DNA of 64,000 nt from Sphaerobacter thermophilus DSM 20745 (GTDB taxonomy: Bacteria > Chloroflexota > Chloroflexia > Thermomicrobiales > Thermomicrobiaceae): the NCBI RefSeq assembly GCF_000024985.1, contig NC_013523.1, positions 1,364,001 through 1,428,000 of the forward strand. Reading direction: 5' to 3'. The stretch's first letter is position 1. Each line of letters begins with the position of its first letter. The notes under the pieces were generated by a model, which saw nothing but the letters and a program-made list of their open reading frames with translations, had not been told where the DNA came from and did no database searches. The position numbers were made by a program, and so were the translations under genes. Of the stretch, positions 36,510 through 45,488 are shown one piece after another.

Positions 36510-37913
36510 TCAGGGCATGGGTGGGATGTTCTGGTTCAGACGGAAAAGGTTGTCCGGATCGTACCGGCGCTTGACGTCGGCCAGGCGTCGGAAGGTTGCG
36601 TCCGGGTACGCATCATGGATGCGCTCCTCACCGTCATCGTCGAGGAAGTTCACGTAGGTGCCGGACGCCGCGGGCCAGACTGCGTCCCACAGGTTGGTGA
36701 CCCAGGCGCGGTGCATCGCGGCGTCCTCCGCCGGATCCATCCACACGTTGACGATGGCGACGAAGAGCGCGCGGTCGCGGTGCGCGAACGCTGTAGCGTC
36801 CGCTGGCACCCGCGCCAGCGCCCCGCCAAGCCCGCGTAGCTGCACAATACCGAGCGGAGACGTCTGATTCTCCATCGCGTCGAGTATGGCGTCGATCGCG
36901 TCCGGAGGAAGCGTATCGGCGAACCCCGCGCGAATGCTGCCCCCATGCGGCACCGTACCCGCCTCGGTGAAGGCGAACATCTCCGGATAGGGCAGCGGCG
37001 CGACCATCTCCGCGATCGGCGTGGCGAGCGCACGGAGCGGCTCAAGCGCCCGCTGCCCCTCGTCGGCTGGTCCGACGAAGCAGACCATCACCACGAACGC
37101 CAGCTCCCCGTGCTGCTCTTCCGGGACGAACGGTAGGGGAGGAACCCGCATCAGGTCGGCGATGGTCGTCAGCCCCTCGTCGGCCTGAGGCGCGTAGGCA
37201 AGGTAGCCTTCGATCACCTCGCGGCTCGCCGGCAGGATCAGCACGCCGCCCAGCACCGTGCCCACCGGTCGGAGCTGGAACTCGAACCGGGTGGCGATGC
37301 CGAAGTTCCCGCCGCCACCGCGTAACGCCCAGAACAGATCGGCGTGCTCGTCGGCCGAGGCGGTCAGGAGGCGGCCATCCGCGGTCGCGACCTCGACGGC
37401 ACGCAGATTGTCGATGGTGAGACCGTGCGCGCGGACGAACCATCCGATGCCACCACCGAGCGTGAGCCCTCCCAGGCCCACCGTCGCCGAATCGCCGGTC
37501 GAGAGTGCCAGCCCGTAGGGCTGCGCGTGCCCTGCCAGGTCAGCGGACGTCGCGCCGGGCTGCACCTGGGCCGTCGCGCGCTCCGGGTCGATGTCGATCG
37601 CGTTCATCCGGGAGAGATCCACGACGCCGCCGCCGTCAGTCGTGCTCAGACCGGAGGCGCTGTGGCCGCCGCTCCGAACCGCCAGCGGCAGGTCGTGCTC
37701 ACGGGCGAATTCGATCCCCTGGATCACGTCGTAGGCGTCGGCCGCGCGGACGATCAGCGCGGGGTAACGATCTACCGTCACATTCACGACCCGGCGTGCG
37801 GTATCGTAGCGCGGGTCATCCGGGAGGATCAGGTCGCCAAAGATGCGATCCCGCAGGGTGGCGATTGCCCCGGAATTCAGACGCTCGCGAGTTACGACAT
37901 GTACTCGTACCAT
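36510..37913 (-). CDS. FAD-linked oxidase, BBE/PCMH type (paralogue 1)
   Basis: A 467-residue flavoprotein of the berberine bridge enzyme-like class. H84 in RSGGHSASG is the expected covalent FAD histidine. The usual second cysteine link is not evident: the matching region reads GWFVRAHGLTIDN. The BBE tail (YDPDNLFRLNQNIPP) is at the C terminus. Members oxidise sugars, alkaloids or other small molecules with O2; the substrate is unknown. It shares long blocks with the protein at 42912, for example WALRGGGGNFGI. It is on the same strand as, and 82 bases downstream of, the cupredoxin lipoprotein gene. Confidence 0.88.
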   Translation of the reverse strand: MVRVHVVTRERLNSGAIATLRDRIFGDLILPDDPRYDTARRVVNVTVDRYPALIVRAADAYDVIQGIEFAREHDLPLAVRSGGHSASGLSTTDGGGVVDLSRMNAIDIDPERATAQVQPGATSADLAGHAQPYGLALSTGDSATVGLGGLTLGGGIGWFVRAHGLTIDNLRAVEVATADGRLLTASADEHADLFWALRGGGGNFGIATRFEFQLRPVGTVLGGVLILPASREVIEGYLAYAPQADEGLTTIADLMRVPPLPFVPEEQHGELAFVVMVCFVGPADEGQRALEPLRALATPIAEMVAPLPYPEMFAFTEAGTVPHGGSIRAGFADTLPPDAIDAILDAMENQTSPLGIVQLRGLGGALARVPADATAFAHRDRALFVAIVNVWMDPAEDAAMHRAWVTNLWDAVWPAASGTYVNFLDDDGEERIHDAYPDATFRRLADVKRRYDPDNLFRLNQNIPPMP

Positions 37914-37995
37914 TCTGCTCGTCCTTTCGAGCCGCTAGTCCCCACGTCCGGGCAGGGCGGAGCCCCGGTCGTGTCCGGCGCCGCGTGGGGTGTGG

Positions 37996-38772
37996 CTAGC
38001 GAACGGTGAAACCCTTGATCATCCCGAGATGGGAATGCGCCTCGCCGCTGGCCGGGTCGGGGATCTTGCAGACCGCGATGTAGTCGCCCGGCGGGAGGTT
38101 CAGCTCCATGTAGCCCTCGCCTCCCGGGCTGATCCCGTTGATGCCGCCCATGGCCTGATGTGGGGGCGGACCGGACGGCGCGGCCTCCCAGGCCTGCACG
38201 TCGGCCAGCGTCTTGCCCGGCTCCAGCTTCAGCAGGTTGAGCTCGTGCGGCTGTTCCCCGGCGTTCACCACGCGATACGTTGCCGGGCCGGCCGGAAGGC
38301 TATCCGGCATTTCGAACGTGAAGTCCGCCATCGTAAAGGTGTCGCTCGACTCAGGCGGGGAGGCAAGCATGGCCTGGCCGGTGACCACCAGCGGCTTCAT
38401 CATCCCCTTGGCGAAGTGCGGCTGCCCATCCGCGCTCGGGACGAAGCAGGCGAGGACGTAGGTCCCCGGCGTCAGGTCCGCCGTGACATCGGCGCTGCCG
38501 TTCTCGCTGACCGCCCCGACACCGCCGACCAGCGTGGCCAGTGCCGGCACTGCGGCTTCGCCCTTCTCCATCAGCGCGGTGGCGAACTGGTCGTAGCTCA
38601 CACCGTCGTTCAGCCGGATCAACTGGGCGTGGTGCGGCTCCTGGCCGTAGTTGGTCAGGCGGAGCGTGACCCGGCCTGCCTGGACCGTCTGCGGAGCGCT
38701 GAAGGTGAACTCGCCCGCGCCCACCTCAATGACTTCCACCGACTCCGCCGATGTGGACCGGCAGCCCAGCAA
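37996..38772 (-). CDS. Tandem cupredoxin-like lipoprotein (5' end interrupted)
   Basis: The open frame (258 residues from a TTG) starts LLGCRSTSA, i.e. exactly at a lipobox cysteine. Two cupredoxin-like domains follow. The first has NYGQEPHHAQL and ACFVPSADGQPHFAKGMM. The second has NAGEQPHELNLL and VCKIPDPASGEAHSHLGM. Each keeps a His, a Cys, a His and a Met in the order of a type 1 copper site. It should be an exported, membrane-tethered copper or electron-transfer protein. The signal peptide is encoded upstream in the same frame but lies behind a TAG; see the next entry. Starting at the TTG would give no signal peptide. Confidence 0.6.
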   Translation of the reverse strand: MLGCRSTSAESVEVIEVGAGEFTFSAPQTVQAGRVTLRLTNYGQEPHHAQLIRLNDGVSYDQFATALMEKGEAAVPALATLVGGVGAVSENGSADVTADLTPGTYVLACFVPSADGQPHFAKGMMKPLVVTGQAMLASPPESSDTFTMADFTFEMPDSLPAGPATYRVVNAGEQPHELNLLKLEPGKTLADVQAWEAAPSGPPPHQAMGGINGISPGGEGYMELNLPPGDYIAVCKIPDPASGEAHSHLGMIKGFTVR

Positions 38773-38838
38773 GAGGACGCCGACCCCGACGGCGATGAAC
38801 AGGAGCAGCGACGTGCGGAGGTTGCGAACTGTCTACAT
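38773..38838 (-). other. Stranded signal peptide: ATG followed at once by TAG
   Basis: In frame with the cupredoxin gene, an ATG (38836-38838) preceded by GAAGGAGAGGTAGGA is followed directly by TAG (38833-38835). The next 20 codons encode TVRNLRTSLLLFIAVGVGVL, a perfect lipoprotein signal peptide running into LLGC. No other ATG, GTG or TTG lies between the TAG and the TTG at 38772. The gene is therefore either inactivated by a one-codon change, started at a non-standard codon, or affected by a sequencing error. Confidence 0.7.
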
Positions 38839-39081
38839 TCCTACCTCTCCTTCGTCGATCCGAAGGCGCCGAATCGTTCGCGTCTCTCACCACGTGTGAG
38901 GGACGATCCCGAGGATAGGCGGGTAGGGCGCGGTCAACGTCGGCATTACCGACCGTTGTTCCCTCCTCGATTTCGATGAAGGGGCAAGGAACCCGGTCGC
39001 GGCGGCACAGCGCCCGAACGAAGGCCGGCCGCTGACTCCTGGGGCAACCGTCCAGCGACCCCTGAAAGAATCGTCACCGGG

Positions 39082-39110
39082 TTGTTGCGCATATGATTCG
39101 GTGGTATAGT
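39082..39110 (+). promoter_or_regulatory. Candidate promoter of the histidine kinase gene
   Basis: TTGTTG (39082-39087), 17 bases, TATAGT (39105-39110). Transcription would begin near 39117, 35 bases before the ATG. Confidence 0.5.
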
Positions 39111-39151
39111 TCGCGATTGGTCAGACGATAACGCTTCGGGTTGCCGAGAAC

Positions 39152-40855
39152 ATGACTTATCAACTGGAGGCTCGCGATACCCATCGAAGCGTGAGGGACA
39201 CGACCGACGCGCTGAGTAGTCCCCTCCAGATCCCGGCGGCGTCGCCCGGTACTGCGACGGCTGCCGAACAAGCCCTACCCCGCACCATCACACCGAGCCA
39301 CTGGATCCCGCTCGCGGCCGCCCTGCTCTCCTTTGTGATGATCGCCTGGGTGGTGGTGAACCTGGCGAGCGGCTGGGTCGGGTTCGCGACGTTCGTCCCC
39401 AACGGCCTCCTCGGGGGCATGGAAGCGGCGATCTCTCTCGCCCGGCTCTTCGCGGCCCTGGTCCTGGTGTTAATCGTCGCCGACGGTGTGGGCGCGCGCC
39501 TGCGGTGGCTGGCCGCGGGGTTCGTCGTCCTCGGGCTGGGTCAGTTCGCGTTCGGGTACATCGAGCCGATCCTGGTCGAGGAGACCAGCCTGGACCAAGC
39601 CCTCTACGAGATGATCCTCGTGCGGGCGCTCGCGGCCGCCCTCTTCGTCATCGGGTTAGTGTCCCGTGAGCCGCCACGCTTCACCGTACGGTCCGCCGTT
39701 GGTGTCGCACTCGTCACCGCAGCGTGCGTGGTCGGGTACGTGGCGCTAAGCCGGTGGGGACTGGTCCCCCCGCTGGTCATGATCGGTAGCCTTGATGAGG
39801 CCGCTCGGCGTGGCATCGCGCCGATGACTTGGCTGACCGGCTGGCATTGGGCAGTCGCGGCCGTGCCCTTCGGGCTCGCCGTCGTCGCGGGCGTCGGTTC
39901 CCTCTGGCGCTATCGGCGTGGCGAGATCGGGGGTTGGGTGCCCCTGGGGATCATCCTGCTGGCCGGCTCGGAGTTGCACGATTCGCTCTGGCCTTCTGCC
40001 TACGGCAACTCGGCGCTCCTCAACACCGCAGACGTCCTGCGCCTGACGATGGCGGCAGTGATCGTCGCCGGTGGCGCGCTGGAGCTAAAGCGCCTTGCGG
40101 CGGAGCGCGCACGGCTGCTGGCCTCCGAGCGCGAGCGCGCCCGGCGCCTGGAGGAGCTGACGCGACTCAAGGCCGATTTCACCGCCATGGTCGCGCACGA
40201 GCTCGGCTACCCGCTCTCCGCCATTCGGCGGCTGACCGAGCTGCTCGCCCGGGACGGCGTCAACCCGGAACTCCGCAACCGCACCCTCGCCTCGATCCTC
40301 CGGGAGACGGATGCGCTGGATACCCTGGTCGCCGATGTCCAGGCGATGGCGACGGTCGAGCGCGACGACTTTCGGGTCGACCCGCACCCGATCCCCGTCA
40401 GCTCCCTTGTCGAAATCGCCGTTGCGCACTCCGAGGCCCATCCAGAAGGTCGAGCACCCCTCGGGGTCTCCCTCGACGGCCTCGCAGGCGATGAGTTGGT
40501 CCTGGCCGATCGCGAGCGGATCGGACAGGTCCTGCGCAACCTCCTCTGCAACGCGGCCAGGTATTCGCCTCCTGAGAGCCCGATCGAGCTGCGCGTTGCC
40601 GCGGCGTACGGGGGACGCGTCCGCGTCGAAGTGTCCGACCACGGACCGGGGATCCACCCCGATGACCTCGAGCGAATCTTCGACAAGTTCGCCCGGGGTC
40701 GAAACGGGCATGCGGGATCGGCCGCCGGCGTCGGATTGGGCCTGTACCTTGCCCGGCGGATCGTGCGCGCCCACGGCTCGGATATCACGGTGCAATCCAG
40801 TCCAGGCGCCGGCTCGACCTTCGCGTTCGAACTGACGGGGGTCGCCGGGACGTAG
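39152..40855 (+). CDS. Membrane-bound sensor histidine kinase
   Basis: A 567-residue protein. Residues 55-310 hold about eight membrane helices with short loops, so the input domain is in the membrane and no periplasmic sensor domain stands out. The H-box is FTAMVAHELGYPLSAI with H349, the N-box LRNLLCNAARYSP, the G1 box VSDHGPGIHPDDL, the F-box ERIFDKFARG, and the G2 box GVGLGLYLARRIV. It phosphorylates the response regulator encoded 14 bases downstream. Neighbours (cupredoxin lipoprotein, FAD-linked oxidases) hint at a redox or envelope signal, which is inference. Confidence 0.88.
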   Translation: MTYQLEARDTHRSVRDTTDALSSPLQIPAASPGTATAAEQALPRTITPSHWIPLAAALLSFVMIAWVVVNLASGWVGFATFVPNGLLGGMEAAISLARLFAALVLVLIVADGVGARLRWLAAGFVVLGLGQFAFGYIEPILVEETSLDQALYEMILVRALAAALFVIGLVSREPPRFTVRSAVGVALVTAACVVGYVALSRWGLVPPLVMIGSLDEAARRGIAPMTWLTGWHWAVAAVPFGLAVVAGVGSLWRYRRGEIGGWVPLGIILLAGSELHDSLWPSAYGNSALLNTADVLRLTMAAVIVAGGALELKRLAAERARLLASERERARRLEELTRLKADFTAMVAHELGYPLSAIRRLTELLARDGVNPELRNRTLASILRETDALDTLVADVQAMATVERDDFRVDPHPIPVSSLVEIAVAHSEAHPEGRAPLGVSLDGLAGDELVLADRERIGQVLRNLLCNAARYSPPESPIELRVAAAYGGRVRVEVSDHGPGIHPDDLERIFDKFARGRNGHAGSAAGVGLGLYLARRIVRAHGSDITVQSSPGAGSTFAFELTGVAGT

Positions 40856-40869
40856 GAGAGGCCAGGGCG

Positions 40870-41529
40870 ATGATCCACGTCATGCTGATCGACGACCATG
40901 CCTCAACACGTGAGCCGCTGGCCTTCATGCTGGAGCAGGAGCCGGACCTGACCGTGGTGGCGCAGGCCGGCTCACTGGCCGAAGCCCGTCAGGTACTTGA
41001 TGCCCCCGATCTGTGCGTGGACGTGGCGGTCGTGGATCTTGGCCTGCCCGACGGCTCAGGGGAGGAACTCATCCCCGAGCTACGCGAGTCCCGCCCCGAC
41101 GCCCACTCGCTGGTCCTGACCTACTTCTCCGACCACGAGCGGCTGGCGAGAGCGGTCGCTTCCGGGGCGGCGGGAATCCTCCACAAGTCAGTCCCGGTCG
41201 GGGACGTGGTCGACGCCGTCCGGCGGCTCAACGCCGGAGAGCAACTGCTCACCGTCGCCGAAGTCGTCGAAGCGCTCCGATTCGTGGACCAGGAACGCCG
41301 CCGCGAGCGCGAAGCCCGGCAAGCGTTCGAGCCGCTGACCGACCGCGAGCGGGAAGTCCTCCAGGCGCTGGCCGATGGACTGAGCGACAAAGAGATCGCG
41401 GAGCGGCTCTACATCAGCCCTGCGACCGTGCGGACCCACATCACCGCGATCCTCGGCAAGCTCGACGCGAACTCGCGGCTGCAGGCGGTCGTCGTTGCGG
41501 CTCGCCACAACCTGGTGACGCTCGGCTAG
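40870..41529 (+). CDS. NarL/LuxR-family response regulator
   Basis: A 219-residue protein: receiver domain with D56 (VVDLGLPDGSG), and the conserved lysine in GILHKSVPVGD. A linker (RFVDQERRREREARQA) is followed by a LuxR-type helix-turn-helix (LTDREREVLQALADGLSDKE, then IAERLYISPATVRTHITAIL). It would bind DNA on phosphorylation by the adjacent kinase. Targets are unknown; the flanking oxidases are candidates. Confidence 0.9.
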   Translation: MIHVMLIDDHASTREPLAFMLEQEPDLTVVAQAGSLAEARQVLDAPDLCVDVAVVDLGLPDGSGEELIPELRESRPDAHSLVLTYFSDHERLARAVASGAAGILHKSVPVGDVVDAVRRLNAGEQLLTVAEVVEALRFVDQERRREREARQAFEPLTDREREVLQALADGLSDKEIAERLYISPATVRTHITAILGKLDANSRLQAVVVAARHNLVTLG

Positions 41530-41944
41530 GCTTTCCCAAGCGAGCATCCCCAAACCTCTCGGTTGCGTTGCACCGGTGGCCGAATCGCCGACCACCCACA
41601 CCCCAATCCCCAATTCCACCGAGCATCAAACCAACGAATTCGAGGACGCTCCCAGCGCTCCGGTCAGCCATCATCGTCCTCGCCGACGCACCACCGGGTG
41701 CGGCCGAAGAAAGACGGCGGGAGCGATCGACGTCTGACCTGGAGGCTCCCGACCTGTCCTTCCAAGGCCCCGGCGGTGGGTCGCAACCGGTCAACCGGCA
41801 GGGCCGGATGGGCGTTCCCTGCGACCGGCGACCAGCCGACCCGTCTCGATCGCCGGATCAGCCCGCCGGTTGCCACAGGTGCTCGGAGAGTGACGGCGGC
41901 GCTGGACGCGCCGTCACGAACCCCGTCCCAGGAAAGGAGGCAAC
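41530..41944. other. About 415 bases with no gene seen
   Basis: Between the response regulator and the small gene at 41945. Open frames here are short and unlike real genes. No strong hairpin or promoter was identified. Confidence 0.4.
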
Positions 41945-42160
41945 GTGCCGACGGTGATGCTCTACGGCGGGCGCATCCCGCACCACTACGACGATCCGGA
42001 CGAGCGGCGCGCCAGCGACGAGACGGTGCCCGGACCGGAGCGCGCGAACGTTCTTGTGCGCCCTTCTATCACCTCCCTTCGCTGGGTCACCCCTGGCGAT
42101 TGCTCGCGGAGCGTCGCGAGCCGTCGTCGGGTTGCGACCCGCCTGTCCCGGACCGGATGA
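41945..42160 (+). CDS. Possible small protein with a perfect ribosome-binding site
   Basis: A 71-residue frame starting at GTG, preceded by AAAGGAGG four bases away, the best Shine-Dalgarno in this region. The first 40 residues (PTVMLYGGRIPHHYDDPDER, then RASDETVPGPERANVLV) look like a real acidic/polar protein. The last 30 are Arg/Ser-rich and look like noncoding DNA, so the true end may have been lost by a frameshift. No family is recognised. Confidence 0.4.
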   Translation: MPTVMLYGGRIPHHYDDPDERRASDETVPGPERANVLVRPSITSLRWVTPGDCSRSVASRRRVATRLSRTG

Positions 42161-42203
42161 TGGCCGATGCGGCCCAATGTGGCCGCGGATAATGGAGCAT
42201 GTG

Positions 42204-42563
42204 ATGACAACGCGAACCAACACGCGGTTCGACGAGCAGCTCGCACAGATCCTCACCTACCTCGATGTCGACCTCGAGCGCGAGCAGGCACCGCGGGCAG
42301 TGGACGGCACCGATGACGCCCAGCTCCGTGAGACGCTCGCGGCGATGCACCGGGCGCTGGCGGAATTCGACATCTCGCTGAGCTGGTTCATCGACCGGGA
42401 GGACAGAGTTCGCCTACTGGTCGCCTGGACCGAGGAGGTCGGTCCGGAGCCAATGGCGATGACCCTCCAGACCCGTAGCTACGAGTACACGCTGAGCCGC
42501 AGCGAGGCGGTGCAGTTGACGCCTTCGGTGCTGGTGGCGGATCTGGCGCGGCAGGAAGATTGA
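42204..42563 (+). CDS. Hypothetical acidic protein
   Basis: A 119-residue protein (ATG 42204 follows GGAG by 6 bases; an ATG at 42192 is possible). The first half is helical and acidic (FDEQLAQILTYLDVDLEREQ). The second half is beta-rich (RVRLLVAWTEEVGPEPMAM, TLQTRSYEYTLSRSE). No cysteine, membrane helix or recognised family. A strong terminator follows 6 bases after the stop, supporting it as the end of a transcript. Confidence 0.65.
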   Translation: MTTRTNTRFDEQLAQILTYLDVDLEREQAPRAVDGTDDAQLRETLAAMHRALAEFDISLSWFIDREDRVRLLVAWTEEVGPEPMAMTLQTRSYEYTLSRSEAVQLTPSVLVADLARQED

Positions 42564-42569
42564 GCCGTA

Positions 42570-42600
42570 GGCGGCGGGCGCGAGCGCCCGCCGCCTTCTT
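42570..42600 (+). terminator. Rho-independent terminator
   Basis: GGCGGCGGGCG (42570-42580) pairs perfectly with CGCCCGCCGCC (42585-42595) and is followed by TTCTTCC. The stretch from here to 42911 (about 310 bases) holds no gene I can support. Confidence 0.75.
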
Positions 42601-42911
42601 CCCCCCGATGACCACGGCTACATTCGTCTTCACTGCCGCCCCGACAGCAGCACCCCACGCTCGGACGCGCCAGGTTCACGCAATCCGCCCTGTCGCGCAC
42701 TGGTAATCGCACCATCAACGCCTGCCCGGTCAGGCCACACCTGTCCCGTTGGTCACGCGCACCCCTGCCGACGTGACCTCGAGCCTCCTGCCTGGACAGT
42801 CGATGGCAGAACGCGCCCGGCGCTCAAGGCTCAGGGCCTATCGACGAACGCGGGTGATGCCGGACGGGCGCCTTCCGAAGAAGGCGCAAAAGTCCCGAGA
42901 AGGAGGGTCAC

Positions 42912-44312
42912 ATGACCGCTACGAACCTTTCGATTCCGGCGCTGCGCGACGCCGTCCGCGGTCGCGTCATCGTGCCCCAGGACGTCGACTACGACCCGAC
43001 GCGCTTCACCGTCTCCGCGGTTTTCGACGACCGCCGACCAGCGGCCATCGTCCGCGCAGCAGACGTTGAGGACGTCCGCCGGGTCGTCACCCTGGCTCGG
43101 GAGACCGGGCTGGAACTCGCGATCCGGAACGGTGGCCACAGCATGGCCGGCCACAGCACCACCGACGGCGGGATCGTCCTCGACCTTCGAGAACTGAAGG
43201 GACTGGCGATCGACCCCGTGCGCAGAATCGCCTCGGCCGAAGGTGGGCTGACCGCGGGCGAGTACACGACCGCGGCCGCCGAGTACGGCCTGGCCACTGG
43301 CTTCGGCGATACCGCCTCGGTCGGGATCAGCGGGATCACCCTCGGCGGCGGGATCGGCTATCTGGTGCGCCAGCACGGTCTGACGATCGACAACCTGATT
43401 GCCGCCGAGATCGTGACCGCCGACGGCGAACTCCGCCACGTGGATGTCGAGCATGAACCAGACCTGTTCTGGGCCATCCGCGGCGGTGGCGGAAACTTCG
43501 GCGTGGTGACCCGGTTCACCTACCGGCTCCACCCGGTCGATACCATCGTCGGCGGGATGCTGATGCTGCCGGCAACGCCCGAGGTCATCGCCGGGTTCAT
43601 CGCGCTGGCTGATGAGGCGCCGGAGGAGCTGTCGACCATCGCCAACGTCATGACGGCCCCACCGATGCCGTTCCTACCGGCCGAACTGCACGGCAAGCTC
43701 GTGCTGTTGGCCTTGATGTCCCACGCCGGTGATGTCGAAGCGGGCCTCCGGACCGTAGAGCCGTTCCGGAAGCTCGCCACACCGATCGCGGACATGCTGC
43801 GACCGGGACGTTACCCGGACATGTACCCGCCCGAGGAGGGCGAGTACCGGCCACTGGCTGTGACACGCACGATGTTCCTGGACACGTTGGACACCGGCGT
43901 GGCGCAGACCATCATCGACCATCTGGAGGCGTCGGACGCGCCGATGCGCGTGACGCAGCTCCGAGTGCTCGGCGGTGCGATGGCGCGGGTGCCATCCGAC
44001 GCAACCGCGTTCGCCCATCGGTCCAGCCGGATCATGGCCAACCTCGCCAGCTTCTATCAGGGGCCTGACGACCGGGCGCGGCGTGAGGCGTGGATCGATG
44101 CCTTCGCCACGGCGCTGCGCCAGGACGACCAGGGCGCCTACGTCAACTTCCTGAGCGACGAGGGCGAGGAGGGCGTTCGTCGCGCCTACCCGAGCCCGAC
44201 GTGGGAGCGGCTGGCAGCCATCAAGGGCCGCTACGACCCGACGAACCTCTTCCGGCTGAACCAGAACATCCCACCGCGCGCCGATCTCGAGGCGCGCACG
44301 GCGGCTGCCTGA
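42912..44312 (+). CDS. FAD-linked oxidase, BBE/PCMH type (paralogue 2)
   Basis: A 466-residue protein paralogous to the one at 36510-37913. H76 in RNGGHSMAGHST is the covalent-FAD histidine; the second link cysteine is absent (GYLVRQHGLTIDN). The C-terminal BBE motif is YDPTNLFRLNQNIPP. GAAGGAGGG precedes the ATG. Substrate unknown. The two paralogues face away from each other on either side of the two-component system. Confidence 0.88.
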   Translation: MTATNLSIPALRDAVRGRVIVPQDVDYDPTRFTVSAVFDDRRPAAIVRAADVEDVRRVVTLARETGLELAIRNGGHSMAGHSTTDGGIVLDLRELKGLAIDPVRRIASAEGGLTAGEYTTAAAEYGLATGFGDTASVGISGITLGGGIGYLVRQHGLTIDNLIAAEIVTADGELRHVDVEHEPDLFWAIRGGGGNFGVVTRFTYRLHPVDTIVGGMLMLPATPEVIAGFIALADEAPEELSTIANVMTAPPMPFLPAELHGKLVLLALMSHAGDVEAGLRTVEPFRKLATPIADMLRPGRYPDMYPPEEGEYRPLAVTRTMFLDTLDTGVAQTIIDHLEASDAPMRVTQLRVLGGAMARVPSDATAFAHRSSRIMANLASFYQGPDDRARREAWIDAFATALRQDDQGAYVNFLSDEGEEGVRRAYPSPTWERLAAIKGRYDPTNLFRLNQNIPPRADLEARTAAA

Positions 44313-44748
44313 GCCGTGCTGCCGATGCCGGGCCGGCACCGATGGTGTCACGCCCGGCGGCAGGAGGGTGCGGTGACCACCAGATGAGGGGACGTTACAG
44401 GACGTCAGCATCGCGCGTTGACGTTGAGCACGGCGCGTTTGAACGTTGATACGCGGCCGCGTCCCGAGCACTTGAGGACATGATTGAGGACCGCCGTGCG
44501 AGCGGAAGGAAGCAGGTGATGCAGCGTGGCGGCTGGCAAGATCACACCGAACGCCTTGGACGTCCAATCCACTTTCGCTTCATCAACTCTATGACTCAAT
44601 GAGTAGTTGGCACGACCCATTGTAGGAAACGGGCGTGCTCATGTAGTATCGAAGCGCGTGGCACTGCCTCTATCGATCCGAATGACTTACTCAAGCCGGT
44701 TTCGCCTCGGGACAACTGGCGAAATGCGCAGAAGGGAGCCCACGCGCC
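44313..44748. other. About 435 bases with no gene seen
   Basis: Contains several CGTTGA-like words (GCGCGTTGACGTTGAGCACG and GTTTGAACGTTGATACGCG) and is less GC-rich than most of the window. A 71-codon frame on the minus strand (44405-44620) lacks a family match and ribosome site. Confidence 0.4.
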
Positions 44749-45402
44749 ATGGTCAGGCGCCTCGCGAACACAGACAGCCAGCCGTTACCTCCCGACTCGT
44801 GGGAGGATCTGGCTAGACGGGTTGACTCTCGCTGGTCCGCGTTGGACGACCCGCGTCGTCCGCTCTCGCAGGAGTCGTGGCGACATCTTGCTGCCCTCAT
44901 CGACAGGAGGCACAGCCGCGTCGACGATCCTCGTTTCCCGCTTTCCTACGCCTCATGGCAAGATCTTGCCTTCCGCGTGGACTGGTGGGCACGGATGGGT
45001 CTGGATGACCACGAGCCCGATGACGATTGGGTCGATTATGATTTTCGGGCCGACGATGATTTGGACGAATACGACGCTCAGGCCGACGATGATGCTGATG
45101 AGTTCATGAGCGCTCTCGAGGACGACCTGTGGGAGTGGGATACCGAGGCGTTCGAATGGAGAGAGGAGCAGGAGCTCCGCCAGTGGGAGTACAACAACCT
45201 CGATATCGACCCCATGTTTGAGGAATTGGATCCCCGCTACCTGGACGCGGATCCGCTCAGTCATCCCACCTGGGACAGCCCCGGCGACTCGATGGATTTC
45301 ATCCGCTACCAACTCGAGGACGACCTGGGGGAGTGGGCTCTCGAGGCGTTCGAACGGTGGTGGGAGTACAACAACCTCGATATCGACCCCATGGAGGACT
45401 AG
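44749..45402 (+). CDS. Acidic repeat protein of unknown family
   Basis: A 217-residue protein with two kinds of internal repeat. Residues 12-37, 38-63 and 64-89 are three 26-residue repeats of the form PLxxxSWxxLAxxxDxRxxxxDDPR. After a very acidic stretch (DDHEPDDDWVDYDFRADDD), a second repeat family uses LEDDLxEWxxEAFE and WEYNNLDIDPM, with a 59-residue period. The last copy is cut by TAG 45400-45402. No cysteine, signal peptide or membrane helix; Trp-rich and Asp/Glu-rich. I recognise no family. Base composition is more A/T-rich than neighbours. It is a lone gene between 400-base and 230-base noncoding stretches. Confidence 0.65.
   Translation: MVRRLANTDSQPLPPDSWEDLARRVDSRWSALDDPRRPLSQESWRHLAALIDRRHSRVDDPRFPLSYASWQDLAFRVDWWARMGLDDHEPDDDWVDYDFRADDDLDEYDAQADDDADEFMSALEDDLWEWDTEAFEWREEQELRQWEYNNLDIDPMFEELDPRYLDADPLSHPTWDSPGDSMDFIRYQLEDDLGEWALEAFERWWEYNNLDIDPMED
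44782..45015 (+). repeat. Three tandem 26-codon repeats
   Basis: Three in-frame 78-base units (44782-44859, 44860-44937, 44938-45015) encode PLPPDSWEDLARRV..., PLSQESWRHLAALI... and PLSYASWQDLAFRV.... The DNA has diverged, so the protein pattern is selected rather than recently copied. Confidence 0.75.
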
Positions 45403-45488
45403 GATCCCCGCTACTTGGACGCGGATCCGATGAGTCATCCCACCTGGGACAGCCTCGGCGACCCAATGGACCTCGTCCGCTACCAGTT
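45184..45488 (+). repeat. 177-base direct repeat ending in decayed copy
   Basis: The unit 45184-45360 (WEYNNLDIDPM ... EAFERW) recurs from 45361 with about 130 bases of close match (TGGGAGTACAACAACCTCGA starts both). The second copy lacks three bases after ATG and carries TAG where the first has TTG. Similarity fades near 45488. A shorter, older copy of the LEDDL...EAFE part lies at 45111-45160. Confidence 0.75.

Noticed and set aside
44405-44620. A 71-codon minus-strand frame before the repeat protein
   Set aside because: No ribosome site and no recognisable motif; kept as noncoding.
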